This document shows, piece by piece, positions 26,994 through 35,894 of a stretch of DNA of 64,000 nt (positions are counted from its first letter, which is position 1; each line of letters begins with the position of its first letter). Location of the stretch: the NCBI RefSeq assembly GCF_003254545.1, contig NZ_QJRH01000073.1, forward strand, positions 310,001 to 374,000, in the 5' to 3' direction. The position numbers and the translations under genes are program-made. The notes beneath the pieces were generated by a model. The model was not told where the DNA came from, did no database searches, and was given only the letters and a program-made list of their open reading frames with translations. The stretch is from Flavobacterium tistrianum (GTDB lineage: Bacteria > Bacteroidota > Bacteroidia > Flavobacteriales > Flavobacteriaceae).

Positions 26994-28187
26994 ATGCGTG
27001 TCTTAACTTTTATAATTTTGAGCGTTTTTCTGTCGGCAGGAGTATATGCACAGCAGGAAAAACAGACCGATACTGTCCTAAATCACAAAACACCATTAAT
27101 AAAAGCAAGCAAAGTTGATTTGCTTAATAATGTTGACTTGATTTTCAATACGCAATTAGGTTTTAACACCTATCTTGAAGATGGAAAATATACTGGAAGT
27201 AAATTTGAAGTAAATCAGTTTCGATTGGAGGTAAAAGGTAGAGTATATAAGGATAAAGTCTTTTTTAGATTTAGAGACCGATATACCAAAGAAACTGAAC
27301 CACAATCTACAGATAACATCAGCAGTTCTACAGACTTGGCTTTTATCGGATATAAAATATCTGAAAGAACGAGCATTGCAATTGGAAAAATGACAGCAAA
27401 CTGGGGTGGTTATGAGTTTGATATGAATCCGATTGATATCTATCAATACAATGATATTGTCGATAATTCGGATAACTTTTTAACGGGAGTTCAGGTAAAC
27501 TGGAAGCTAAATGCCGATCATGTTTTTTCTGCGCAGGTTTTAAACTCCAGAACCAAAACTTTTTCTGAACTATATCAAAATGTGCCAGATGTCGAAGAAG
27601 CAAAATTTCCTGCCGCCTATGTTGGAAACTGGAATGGAAGTTTTCTAGACGGAAAATTTAAAACCATTTATAGTTTCAGTATTTTTCAGGAAGCCACAAA
27701 AAATGGAAAAGCTGTCAATATGTATTATACAGCATTAGGAAATCAGTTTCGTACTAAAAAATGGCTTTTCCAATATGATTTTAAATGGAGCAGCGAAGAT
27801 TTGGACCGTACAGGAGTTGTAAGTTCTCTAATTCCTGAAACCGTTCTTGATCATGCGGCAGAAAATGTCTACTATATAGAGCATTGGCTTAGAGCTGTAT
27901 ATTCTTTAAATGAACAATGGAAACTTACCGTTATCGGAATGACAAGTAAAGCTTCTTGGAAAGATATACCGGATCCAAATATTAGTTCAAACCGAATTCG
28001 CATGGCATATGGTATAATTCCAACTGTAGAGTTTTATCCAATTAAAAACTATAATCTTAAGTTTTTTGCTACTTATGTAGCACGATGGTACAATTACAGC
28101 GATTATGCTAAAGCAGATCTAGGACAATCAAATAACAATACTGGAAGAATTATGCTTGGTGTAATTTCTCCTTTGGTTGTATTATAA
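26994..28187 (+). CDS. Outer-membrane porin
   Basis: 397 aa with a signal peptide (VYAQ, about residue 20) followed by alternating amphipathic strands rich in aromatic residues (FEVNQFRLEVKGRVYKDKVF, LRAVYSLNEQWKLTVIG), ending in a barrel-like C-terminal strand. It resembles the phosphate-selective-porin O/P-like barrels found in Bacteroidota. As the last gene of the aspT-aspD-asparaginase operon it most likely admits asparagine, aspartate or small peptides across the outer membrane; this substrate is inferred from context only. Confidence 0.8.
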   Translation: MRVLTFIILSVFLSAGVYAQQEKQTDTVLNHKTPLIKASKVDLLNNVDLIFNTQLGFNTYLEDGKYTGSKFEVNQFRLEVKGRVYKDKVFFRFRDRYTKETEPQSTDNISSSTDLAFIGYKISERTSIAIGKMTANWGGYEFDMNPIDIYQYNDIVDNSDNFLTGVQVNWKLNADHVFSAQVLNSRTKTFSELYQNVPDVEEAKFPAAYVGNWNGSFLDGKFKTIYSFSIFQEATKNGKAVNMYYTALGNQFRTKKWLFQYDFKWSSEDLDRTGVVSSLIPETVLDHAAENVYYIEHWLRAVYSLNEQWKLTVIGMTSKASWKDIPDPNISSNRIRMAYGIIPTVEFYPIKNYNLKFFATYVARWYNYSDYAKADLGQSNNNTGRIMLGVISPLVVL

Positions 28188-28212
28188 TAATTTAAGTAAC
28201 TAACTCGATTGG

Positions 28213-28260
28213 AAATGCTGGAACAAATTGCAATACGCGATTTATTCCAGCATTTTTTTA
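28213..28260 (+). terminator. Terminator of the aspT operon
   Basis: An 11-base-pair perfect stem (arms 28213-28223 and 28245-28255) followed by a T run, 25 bases after the porin stop. Confidence 0.85.
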
Positions 28261-28345
28261 TTCTCCCGCAGATTTGGCAGATTGAGCAGATTTAAGAATT
28301 ATTAATAATTCAAAACTATCTAAGTTGAGCTTTTTTTATTAATAG

Positions 28346-28524
28346 CCTCCAGCTTCAGCTGGAGGTATTAAATAATCGTAAAGATAAGGCTTTAGCCGAA
28401 TCGCATTTTTTTGGCTAGAGCCTTTTTGATTTGCTTTATGTAAACTCCAGCTAAAGCTAGAGGCAATTCAATTAGAACTGATTTATATGCATATCGCCCG
28501 TGTCCCCGTGGTTGAAACCACGGG
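28346..28524. repeat. Cluster of four intergenic hairpin repeats (REP-like)
   Basis: Between convergent genes. Hairpins: 28346-28365 (CCTCCAGCT arm); about 28386-28433 (AAGGCTTTAGCC arm, distant partner); 28445-28463 (degenerate CTCCAGCT arm, followed by GGCAATT); 28505-28524 (CCCGTGGTT arm, followed by CTATGTTTG). Variants of the same hairpins recur near 33.7, 35.8 and 52.4 kb with compensatory changes, so this is a dispersed element, not a simple terminator. No coding potential in 28261-28588. Confidence 0.75.
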
Positions 28525-28564
28525 CTATGTTTGAATATGTGCCAAATAATTAAACAGCACGCAC

Positions 28565-28597
28565 AACTCACAACTCATAACTCATAACTCATAACTC
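28565..28597. repeat. 7-base tandem repeat over the stop codon of the last permease
   Basis: About 4.7 copies of AACTCAT (plus strand) run across the stop codon at 28589-28591. Slippage here would alter the last residues of the permease or its 3' end. Confidence 0.85.
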
Positions 28598-29749
28598 TTT
28601 CCCTGCCAAATATCGTAAGCGAATAAAACAGATTACACTATAAAAAGCAAAAAGCAGTATAAGGTGCAATAAAACAGACGGATTGTCCCATAAACTAGCA
28701 CCCGATTGTACGATAGCGGTATACAAAACAATAAATGGTGTTGTAGGCAAAAGATTCGACAGCCACTGCAATACAAGCGGAAGCGATTCAAAAGGCCAAC
28801 TGTATCCTGTAATCAAGAAAATTGGATAAGTCGAGAAAGCCATCATCTGCAAACAAAGCAATTGCGATTTAAACAAAGAACCAATAAACTGAGCCATCGG
28901 AATTAAAGTAACAATGAATAAAAGCAATAATAGACTCAATTCAAATCCGCTTCCTCTCATGGGCAAATTAAGCAACTTGTAATTTACATTTAAGAAGAAA
29001 AAGCCATACGAAGAAAAAAGAATCAGATAGAATAATCCTTTACCCCAAATTCCATTAGAAATACCCGAACCGAGCCATTCCCTTAATCGAGAACGCTGAC
29101 GCTCGCCTGCAACGCTTTCGCATAAGCCAATCAATAAGGTCTGCTGCAAAATAAGAGCTAACAATCCTGGCAATAAAAATGCGCCATAACTCGATCTTTC
29201 ATTAAACAACGGGCGATAATCTAAATTTACTGGCATTACATTTTCCATAGCAATGGTAGTGCTCATTCCTTCTTTTTTCTGATAATATTGAAGCCTCACT
29301 CCTGCTCCAACTGTCAGACATATCTGCTGTACATTTAATAACAAATCACTCGAAGGCAGAAATCTTGCAGCATTAATTGCCAACACTACATTGCTTTGTT
29401 TTAAACTCAGCAAATTGGCTTCTGTTCCTTCTGGAATATAAAAATAACCTTGGCAACTGCCCTGATACATCTGCTCTTTTGCCTGTTCTAAATTCGAAAA
29501 ATGAATCAATTCAACTATCGGAGAATCGTCAATATTTTGCTGTAGCAAACGCGACAATCTCGAGCCATCATCATCAACAACAGCCAATTTTACATCAAAT
29601 TCTTCTTTATTGATATAAATGCTTCCGTAAAAAAAAGCATAAAGCAAAGGAGCAATAAGAAGTGTAAGCAGCAAACTATGGTCTTTTACTACTTGCGAAG
29701 CTTCCCTCAAAAAGAGATTAATCAACGATTGTTGCGGTTTCTTTTTCAT
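28589..29749 (-). CDS. ABC-2 type transporter permease (second of two)
   Basis: 386 aa. One N-terminal transmembrane helix (about 25-42), a large periplasmic domain (about 45-180), then five helices at the C-terminal side: the ABC2_membrane_3 layout of YhhJ/YbhR-type drug exporters. Its start overlaps the preceding permease gene by 32 bases. It should form the membrane heterodimer of a tripartite exporter with the other permease. No nucleotide-binding domain is present in the protein or in the operon. Confidence 0.88.
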   Translation of the reverse strand: MKKKPQQSLINLFLREASQVVKDHSLLLTLLIAPLLYAFFYGSIYINKEEFDVKLAVVDDDGSRLSRLLQQNIDDSPIVELIHFSNLEQAKEQMYQGSCQGYFYIPEGTEANLLSLKQSNVVLAINAARFLPSSDLLLNVQQICLTVGAGVRLQYYQKKEGMSTTIAMENVMPVNLDYRPLFNERSSYGAFLLPGLLALILQQTLLIGLCESVAGERQRSRLREWLGSGISNGIWGKGLFYLILFSSYGFFFLNVNYKLLNLPMRGSGFELSLLLLLFIVTLIPMAQFIGSLFKSQLLCLQMMAFSTYPIFLITGYSWPFESLPLVLQWLSNLLPTTPFIVLYTAIVQSGASLWDNPSVLLHLILLFAFYSVICFIRLRYLAGKEL

Positions 29750-30902
29750 CTTTAATCGAATTAAATTGACGTTTAAACAACAACATCGCTGTCGGATACA
29801 TTACGACACAAAACAATAAGAGTTTGGTGAATTCGCTTTGAGCATATTTCAAAGGCAAATTCATATAATACACCTTAAAGAATCCGTCTAAAAAAGCGGT
29901 ATAAGGCATAATAAGCGCATAATACTGATCGTACCAAGGCATTGCCCATCTCGGAAAAGTAAATCCGCTAAAAACAAAAGCGGGTGAAGTATAGAAAAGA
30001 GCCACATCTCCAGAAAGCATCACATCTTTGAACAAAGCCGATATAAACATACCAATGCCAATACAGGCCAAAGAAAGCATAGTGTATAGTACAAAAAACT
30101 TTCCAGTGGCCGCAGAAACACCAATATCAAAAAAAGGAAAGATAATCGCTGTAATAATAATAAAATTAATCCAGCTGATGGCGAGATGCGCTATTGTTTT
30201 GCCAATAATTGCAATAACAACAGAGCCTTTTGATGAATCGTACAATTCATGCATCGTTCCGGTAATCCATTCATAATTTAGAGCCAGCATAGAACTGATA
30301 ATCAAAATCATCTGCATTCCGACCGTTATTAAACCTGGAACCAAATATTCCTGATAATTGTAAGTAGGATTATAAAGCTGATAGGTTCTCAAACTAATCG
30401 GATTTGCAATCGCCATGGCCTGATCGGATTTCATTCCGGTTTTTACCAATTTCTGTAAAATTACGCCTGTGCTTCCCGTAATTACAACTTCGGCGACAGC
30501 CTTATAAACTAACTTCGCAGGAACAAGCGCGGCCGCATTCGTATACAAAGTCACATTGCTCGGATGACGGCTGTAGATATTCTTCTGCAGATTGGCAGGA
30601 AAATGTATGGCGCCCAGTATTTTTCCTTCTTGAATCAGTTTTTTGACTTCGGCTTCGCTGCTTACTCTTCTTGTAATCTGTAAGGTTTCTTTTTGTTCTA
30701 ATAAAAAAATCAATTCTCGGCTTATCGCACTTTGATCTTCATCCCAAATCGCAAACGCTAAATTTTTGGCATCTTGCTTCTGGTAAATAAAAGCGTAAAA
30801 GAAAAACAAAACGATAGGAACAACAAGCATTACCAAGTAAAAAACCTTTAAACTCAGAATGCGTTTCCATTCCCTAATAATTATGTTTAGCATCAAAATC
30901 AT
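29718..30902 (-). CDS. ABC-2 type transporter permease (first of two)
   Basis: 394 aa, same topology as its downstream partner: a first helix at about 17-36, a periplasmic domain to about 190, and a helical C-terminal half. The start overlaps the HlyD stop in an ATGA arrangement. An alternative ATG at codon 4 (MLNIIIREWKRIL) is equally plausible. Two permeases with an adaptor and an outer-membrane channel predict export of a small molecule or an envelope component. Confidence 0.88.
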   Translation of the reverse strand: MILMLNIIIREWKRILSLKVFYLVMLVVPIVLFFFYAFIYQKQDAKNLAFAIWDEDQSAISRELIFLLEQKETLQITRRVSSEAEVKKLIQEGKILGAIHFPANLQKNIYSRHPSNVTLYTNAAALVPAKLVYKAVAEVVITGSTGVILQKLVKTGMKSDQAMAIANPISLRTYQLYNPTYNYQEYLVPGLITVGMQMILIISSMLALNYEWITGTMHELYDSSKGSVVIAIIGKTIAHLAISWINFIIITAIIFPFFDIGVSAATGKFFVLYTMLSLACIGIGMFISALFKDVMLSGDVALFYTSPAFVFSGFTFPRWAMPWYDQYYALIMPYTAFLDGFFKVYYMNLPLKYAQSEFTKLLLFCVVMYPTAMLLFKRQFNSIKDEKETATIVD

Positions 30903-31891
30903 TGAGGAAGAATTAAAGAAGCAGTCATACCAGAACGAAGTCCTTTAATCTGTGAAAGGTTTTCTGGTTTTACTTCTATTGTAAAAGTTCTCAATTCAAA
31001 TTCTCCTTTATCTTTTGACGGAACCCAATTGGCAAATTCTAGCGTAGGCGCAATAGAATGCACAACGACATCAAACGTTTCAGGTTCACAACCCGGAACT
31101 TTGACTGCTGTCTTGCTCCCTACTTTTAGCAAATTCGATTTATCTTGTCTGATATTAAACTTAATTATAGTGGAGTTTTTCTTCTCAATGGTCATAATCG
31201 GATATCCGATAGAAATAATTTCGCCCTGATGTGTAACCAAATTAGAAATTACGCCATCTGCTGGAGCATAAACTCTAGTATTATCTCCAAGCGCTTTTGT
31301 CAGTTCATAGGCTTGTTCAGCTTGCTTTACGATGGCATTTGCAGTTTTTAGTAATTCGGGTCTTGTGCCATTTTTGAGCATTTGAAGATTTAACTGAGCA
31401 GTTTCCATTTCCTTTTTCGCCGCTTGAAATTTAAAATAGAAAACATCTTTTTCCTGTCCCGATATCACATCTTCATTATACAATCGCTCCATACGGTCAT
31501 AAGTAGTGCTAAACAATTTATATTGTTCCTGACTTATTTGATACAATTTAGAAGTCGCTTCTATCAACTCTGGTCTTGCTCCTTGTGTAAGCAATTCTTG
31601 CTGTCCTTTTGCTGCATCAATTGCCGATAATGCCTGTGCTTTTATGGCGTTTATTTCGTTAGATCGAAGTACAGCCAGCAATTGTCCTGTTTTTACAGTA
31701 TCGCCCTGTTTTACAAGGAGCGAATCTAATCTGCCTGGGAATTCAGCCGCAACATCTACACTTGTGGCGTCAACCATTCCTATAAAATTGCCATCTTCTT
31801 TGTTATTGTCTTTTAAGAAAAAAATCAGTCCTGCTATTACTACAAAGATCGGAATGATCAGCGCCCAGTAGTTTTTAAATATATCTTTCAT
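30899..31891 (-). CDS. HlyD-family periplasmic adaptor (membrane fusion protein)
   Basis: 330 aa. One N-terminal membrane anchor (about 8-26), a biotinyl-lipoyl-like half motif (VDVAAEFPGRLDSLLVKQGDTVKTGQLLAVL), a central alpha-helical hairpin (about 85-200), and a second lipoyl half (RVYAPADGVISNLVTHQGEIISIG). It bridges inner-membrane permeases to a TolC-like channel. The gene starts immediately after the TolC stop (TAGATG) and overlaps the next gene by 4 bases. Confidence 0.92.
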   Translation of the reverse strand: MKDIFKNYWALIIPIFVVIAGLIFFLKDNNKEDGNFIGMVDATSVDVAAEFPGRLDSLLVKQGDTVKTGQLLAVLRSNEINAIKAQALSAIDAAKGQQELLTQGARPELIEATSKLYQISQEQYKLFSTTYDRMERLYNEDVISGQEKDVFYFKFQAAKKEMETAQLNLQMLKNGTRPELLKTANAIVKQAEQAYELTKALGDNTRVYAPADGVISNLVTHQGEIISIGYPIMTIEKKNSTIIKFNIRQDKSNLLKVGSKTAVKVPGCEPETFDVVVHSIAPTLEFANWVPSKDKGEFELRTFTIEVKPENLSQIKGLRSGMTASLILPQ

Positions 31892-33343
31892 CTATTTAAT
31901 AAATTGCGTTATTTGACTTGGATTTCCTAAACTATTAAAATATTCAGCTAAAGCTAAATAGTATCCTAAAACAGCGGTATAATATCCTTTTTCTATTTCA
32001 GTTTCTACCAATAGCGCATCATTAACGTCTTTTGGCGATGATAGCTGATTGTTCATTCTTTTGGTAATTAAACTGCTTGTTGTATTGGCTTCTTTTCTCG
32101 CCGCATCCATAGCCATAACATCGTTTTGTAGCGAATTCATTTTATTTTTTGCCACTCTTGACTGTACTTGGAGCATTAAACTGGAATTCTCTTCTCCTAA
32201 TTTCGCTTCTTCTATTAATTGTTTAGCGGCCAAAGTCTTTTTGCTTGTCTGTCCGTTATACAAAGTCCATTGCAATTCCAGTCCTACAAACCAATCTGGA
32301 ATAGAAACCGGCAAATCTTTCTGATACAAATTGTAATTTCCAATGGCAAAAATGTTAGGCAAAGCCAGTGATTTGCTGATTTTTTCAGCAGTTTCTGCGT
32401 AAGAGATTTTATTGCTAGCAATTCTATAAACTGGATTTGTAAGCCAATAATCCTTCATAGGTTTCTCTAGATTGATTTCGGCATATCGCAAAGTATCTGA
32501 AATCACTATTGTAGTGTCAAGGTCAACACCCATCAGTTTATTCAGTTCAAGATGGGCATTTTGTTTATCCATCTTAATATTATTGTATTGGCTCTGCGCT
32601 TGAATTAAAACCACATTCGTCCAGTTTTTTTGGTACGGAGGCAGAATTTTGTTTTTGACTAATTCTTCAGCGTAGTTTCGGTTTTTATCTAAAGCATTTA
32701 CAATTTGTTCCTGCTTTTTAATTAATGAATTGAGGTACAATATTCTGAGGTATTGCACTGCAATTAAAAAATCTACTTCTTTGCCTGCAAGCTCAACGCC
32801 AATTCCTGCTGAATTAGCAACCGATTGAGCCAAATCTATACTTGAATTTATTTTGTTTCCAAGAAAAATTGGCTGGCGAACTCCTACTCCAGCAATAAAA
32901 TAAGACTGCTTGCTTAAACTAGGATTGTAATCTGGATAAATACCGCCAATAACCGTTTTCGAAGCATTATAAATACGATCCTGAGCTGCTTGAGATAAGT
33001 TATTTCCTGTAATTTCGTGATAAATTTCGTTTGCCGTATTCACACTTTGCTGTGAAGAACCTTCCACAACTCCGTCTTTAACAGTCTGCAGATTTATTGT
33101 GAGCGGATTGCTCAAATAAGAATAACTCGATAAAAGATCTACCTTAGGCAAATAGCCCTTCTTTTCGGCCTGAAGATTATATTCGCCTGTTTTTAATGCA
33201 GATTGAGCCTGTTTTATGGTAATATTGTTCTGCTTAGCTATAGAAAAACATTCTTGTAGAGAAGTCGTCTGCGCTTTTGTTTCTATGCAAGACAAAAAGC
33301 AAAACAAGATAAAAAGCTTTAGAGATTGTAGTTTTATGTGCAT
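31892..33343 (-). CDS. TolC family outer-membrane efflux protein
   Basis: 483 aa with a signal peptide (about 1-24). Two repeated long-helix segments with OEP-family character (SLQECFSIAKQNNITIKQAQSALKTGEYNLQAEKKGYLPKVDL region and the C-terminal LITKRMNNQLSSPKDVNDALLVETEIEKGYYTAVLGYYLALAEYFNSLG region). It forms the trimeric channel of the exporter. It is the first gene of the operon; no TetR or AraC regulator is adjacent, and I see no clear -7 box in the 566 bases upstream. Confidence 0.93.
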   Translation of the reverse strand: MHIKLQSLKLFILFCFLSCIETKAQTTSLQECFSIAKQNNITIKQAQSALKTGEYNLQAEKKGYLPKVDLLSSYSYLSNPLTINLQTVKDGVVEGSSQQSVNTANEIYHEITGNNLSQAAQDRIYNASKTVIGGIYPDYNPSLSKQSYFIAGVGVRQPIFLGNKINSSIDLAQSVANSAGIGVELAGKEVDFLIAVQYLRILYLNSLIKKQEQIVNALDKNRNYAEELVKNKILPPYQKNWTNVVLIQAQSQYNNIKMDKQNAHLELNKLMGVDLDTTIVISDTLRYAEINLEKPMKDYWLTNPVYRIASNKISYAETAEKISKSLALPNIFAIGNYNLYQKDLPVSIPDWFVGLELQWTLYNGQTSKKTLAAKQLIEEAKLGEENSSLMLQVQSRVAKNKMNSLQNDVMAMDAARKEANTTSSLITKRMNNQLSSPKDVNDALLVETEIEKGYYTAVLGYYLALAEYFNSLGNPSQITQFIK

Positions 33344-33664
33344 CTATATAATATTCTTATAAATTGAAATTACTTTAACTAGCGACTTCTTTGCTGTTTA
33401 ATTAAAAACTGCAGGATAAAATAGAAATGAGATAAAAACTTATTGTTCGGAATTATCCGAATAATCGAATTTGATTTAAAAATTACTGTTTATGAAAATG
33501 GGGCTTAATCTAAACAACAACGAGAAAAGTATAGCGTCTAAAACGACATACCAACTAGTTAAAGATAAGATTTTATTTAATAACTGACTGTTAATTTTTG
33601 TAAAATCATATCCTTTTTGCTGTAAAAGGATACAGAATAAGAAAAAAATATTTAAATATTTGCA

Positions 33665-33825
33665 TGTCGCTCCTCTGAAGCTTTTTTGTTGGTTGTAAAA
33701 TTGAATTTCTATAGATATTTTGCTCCGCTGGAGTATCTTATCAATTGCCTCCAGCTTTAGCTAGACGCATTTTATTTATAGCAATATAGGCTTTAGCTAA
33801 AATTAAATTTTGCCTAAAGCCTATA
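33665..33825. repeat. Hairpin repeat cluster (REP-like)
   Basis: A degenerate copy of the GTCGCTCC half element found at 56036-56043 (about 33666-33687), a CTCCGCTGGAG and CCTCCAGCTTTAGCTAG pair (about 33722-33765), and a perfect 12-base-pair inverted repeat TATAGGCTTTAG with its complement (33785-33796 and 33814-33825). These belong to the same families as the clusters at 28.4 and 52.4 kb. Confidence 0.7.
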
Positions 33826-33858
33826 CAAAAACTTTCATTCAAAACTTCATCTAAAGAT

Positions 33859-33906
33859 ATCGTTATTGTTATCGTTATTGCTATTGTTATTGCTATTGTT
33901 ATTAAA
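33859..33906. repeat. 12-base tandem repeat directly after a stop codon
   Basis: Four imperfect copies of ATYGTTATTGYT end 3 bases from the stop codon of the hydrolase at 33910. Low-complexity and prone to slippage. Confidence 0.8.
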
Positions 33907-33909
33907 TTA

Positions 33910-34746
33910 TTATATGTATTCTACAAAATTAATGATATACTGCGCTGTAAGTTCTGGGTATTGATGCTGAGGTCCGTGTCCTGTTGCCGCATATACGATC
34001 ATTTGAGCATTTGTCATCTGATTGATGTACGGATACCAATTCTCAACCGCAAAACTGATGTCGTGATCTCCAGAAATAATCAAAATTGGTGTTTTTATCT
34101 TTTTAAGCTGTTCTCTGAAATTAAGTTTATCTTCTCTAAAAGTATCTCCTCCGCCAAAATACAATTGAAAAACATCCATGGTAGAAGGAATTTTATCTAC
34201 CTCTATCTTTTTATGAATTCTATCATGTGAAGCTTTTGCAGCCAATCGGCTAGATTCTGATTTTGGTTCAAAAAATAAAACAATTTCATCTTCAAAATCA
34301 TTTACTGGTTTTAGCGCAGCATCAAAAAATACCTGTTCGATCGGAATCTCATTTTTCCCTGGCGGATTTGTTCCTACTAAAACCGCATGCGTCACCAAAT
34401 TCGGATACAATAAAGTTGCTGTTTGAGCTACTAATCCGCCATAAGACCATCCTAAAACAATAACTGAATCTAGCTTTAAGAAATCAGCAAGATCTTTGAC
34501 ATCTTTGGCCACGACAGTTATATCTGGAGCCAGACTTCCTGTAGAAGAACCAATTCCGGAATAATCAAATACGATAACGTTGAATTTTTCTGCCATTTTT
34601 GCCACAAACAGCGGATCCCAAGTATCGAGTATTCCTCTAAAACGGTTCACAAAAATTATTGCTTTTCCTTTCCCATACGAACGATAAGCAATGGTACGAT
34701 CGCCTAATTCGGCGAAACTTGTTTCTGTGTCATAAATTTTTTCCAT
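33910..34746 (-). CDS. Alpha/beta hydrolase
   Basis: 278 aa soluble protein with the alpha/beta-hydrolase fold: nucleophile elbow GWSYGG (Ser near residue 102), acid in ISGDHD, and histidine in AATGHGPQHQYP. There is no signal peptide, so it is likely cytoplasmic. Substrate unknown (esterase, lipase or peptidase type). A CAAAGATT sequence upstream at 34794-34801 is one mismatch from a reversed -7 box. Monocistronic. Confidence 0.88.
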   Translation of the reverse strand: MEKIYDTETSFAELGDRTIAYRSYGKGKAIIFVNRFRGILDTWDPLFVAKMAEKFNVIVFDYSGIGSSTGSLAPDITVVAKDVKDLADFLKLDSVIVLGWSYGGLVAQTATLLYPNLVTHAVLVGTNPPGKNEIPIEQVFFDAALKPVNDFEDEIVLFFEPKSESSRLAAKASHDRIHKKIEVDKIPSTMDVFQLYFGGGDTFREDKLNFREQLKKIKTPILIISGDHDISFAVENWYPYINQMTNAQMIVYAATGHGPQHQYPELTAQYIINFVEYI

Positions 34747-35020
34747 AATTATAATTTAAAGATTGAAACCCATATTGTTTTTTTTGAGGGAGACAAAGAT
34801 TAAACCAAAACGCAGAACCTTTAAAACAAAGGATTTACAAACTATTTTTTTTGCTTGAACTTATGATATTTCAAGAATCAAAACTTGTTTTTAACGATAT
34901 ATAATGATTCTGTCACTAGTGGTTCTAATAATGCTTTTATAATCAATAGTTTACAAAAAAGGCATTCCTTTTGTTTTTCAAACTATACGCCTTTTCTGAA
35001 ATTAATCTAATAGCTTCTAT

Positions 35021-35809
35021 ATGATGTATTTGTCTAATAAAAAAACCATTATGTTTATTACTGGAGCATTTATAAGCCATACTTGCTGGAAAGAATGGAT
35101 CGTTTTTTTTGAAAGTAAAGGGTATAAAACTGTAGCACCGCCTTGGCCACACAAAAATGAACTGCCTGAAGATTTGAGACAAACACATCCTGATTCAAAA
35201 ATTGCCTCAAACCGTTTGAATACTGTATTGGATTATTATATGGAAATTATGGATAAACTTCCTGAAAGGCCTATTTTAATAGGCCATTCTTACGGAGGTC
35301 TTTTAATTCAATTACTGATTCAGAAAGAATTGGGTTCTGCTGGAATCTGCATTAATTCAATTCCGCCAAGCAACATGATTCTTTTTAATTTTTCTTTTAA
35401 TAAAGCTGTTTTAGATACCTCAGACATTTTCAGTTCAACTGCCAAAACTTACTTAATGCCTTTTAAAAAATGGCAACACTATTTTAGCAATCAAATGACT
35501 TTTGAAGCACAAAAAGAAACGTACGAAACGTTATTAATTCCGGAATCAAAATTAATAATGCGTGATATTTTTAAGAAAACAGGAAAAATCGATTTTCAAA
35601 AGAAGCACGAGCCGCTTTTATTTATATCGGGTTCAAAAGATATTTTTACGTCCGCTTCTCTAAATTATTCAAACTTTGCAAAATATAAAAACCTGCACTC
35701 TATAACTTGTTATAAAGAATTTCAAGATTCAAATCATCTAAGCATAAATCAGGAAAACTGGGAAACTATTGCTGAATTTATAGCAAATTGGCTAACGAAA
35801 ATTATTTAA
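35021..35809 (+). CDS. Alpha/beta hydrolase, paralogue of the 40720 gene
   Basis: 262 aa. Ser nucleophile in GHSYGG (near residue 90), acid in ISGSKDIFTSA, histidine in QDSNHLS. The layout (Trp-rich cap start CWKEWIVFFESKGYKTVAPPWP, then LPERPILIGHS) closely parallels the hydrolase at 40720-41490, so the two are diverged paralogues. The oxyanion region reads ITGAF, not the more common HG. An internal ATG at codon 11 (MFITGAF) could be the true start, because the fold begins there. Monocistronic. Confidence 0.85.
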   Translation: MMYLSNKKTIMFITGAFISHTCWKEWIVFFESKGYKTVAPPWPHKNELPEDLRQTHPDSKIASNRLNTVLDYYMEIMDKLPERPILIGHSYGGLLIQLLIQKELGSAGICINSIPPSNMILFNFSFNKAVLDTSDIFSSTAKTYLMPFKKWQHYFSNQMTFEAQKETYETLLIPESKLIMRDIFKKTGKIDFQKKHEPLLFISGSKDIFTSASLNYSNFAKYKNLHSITCYKEFQDSNHLSINQENWETIAEFIANWLTKII

Positions 35810-35831
35810 GTGATTGCGGATTTTTTGTATT

Positions 35832-35851
35832 CCCGTAGTTAAAACTACGGG
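35832..35851. repeat. Hairpin repeat, CCCGTAGTT family
   Basis: Arms CCCGTAGTT and AACTACGGG around AA, followed by CTATATTTG. Compared with 28505-28524, one stem pair is A-T instead of G-C: a compensatory change. It sits between convergent genes and may also act as a terminator, although no T-tract follows. Confidence 0.75.
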
Positions 35852-35894
35852 CTATATTTGTAAATGTGATTAAAAAACAGAATCTATATTTCTA

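Larger units (their letters stand above)
33344..33909. other. 566-base gene-free stretch rich in repeats
   Basis: Upstream of the TolC gene and downstream of the convergent-side hydrolase stop. The first 300 bases are AT-rich with no recognisable signal. The rest contains the hairpin repeats at 33665-33825 and the 12-base tandem repeat at 33859-33906. Confidence 0.6.

Noticed and set aside
28346..28524. CRISPR array made of the hairpin repeats
   Set aside because: The hairpins differ in sequence, are irregularly spaced and lack uniform spacers; no cas genes are present.
34943..35188. Minus-strand 81-residue frame upstream of and within the hydrolase at 35021
   Set aside because: Antisense to the N-terminal half of a real hydrolase; no domain or start signal.
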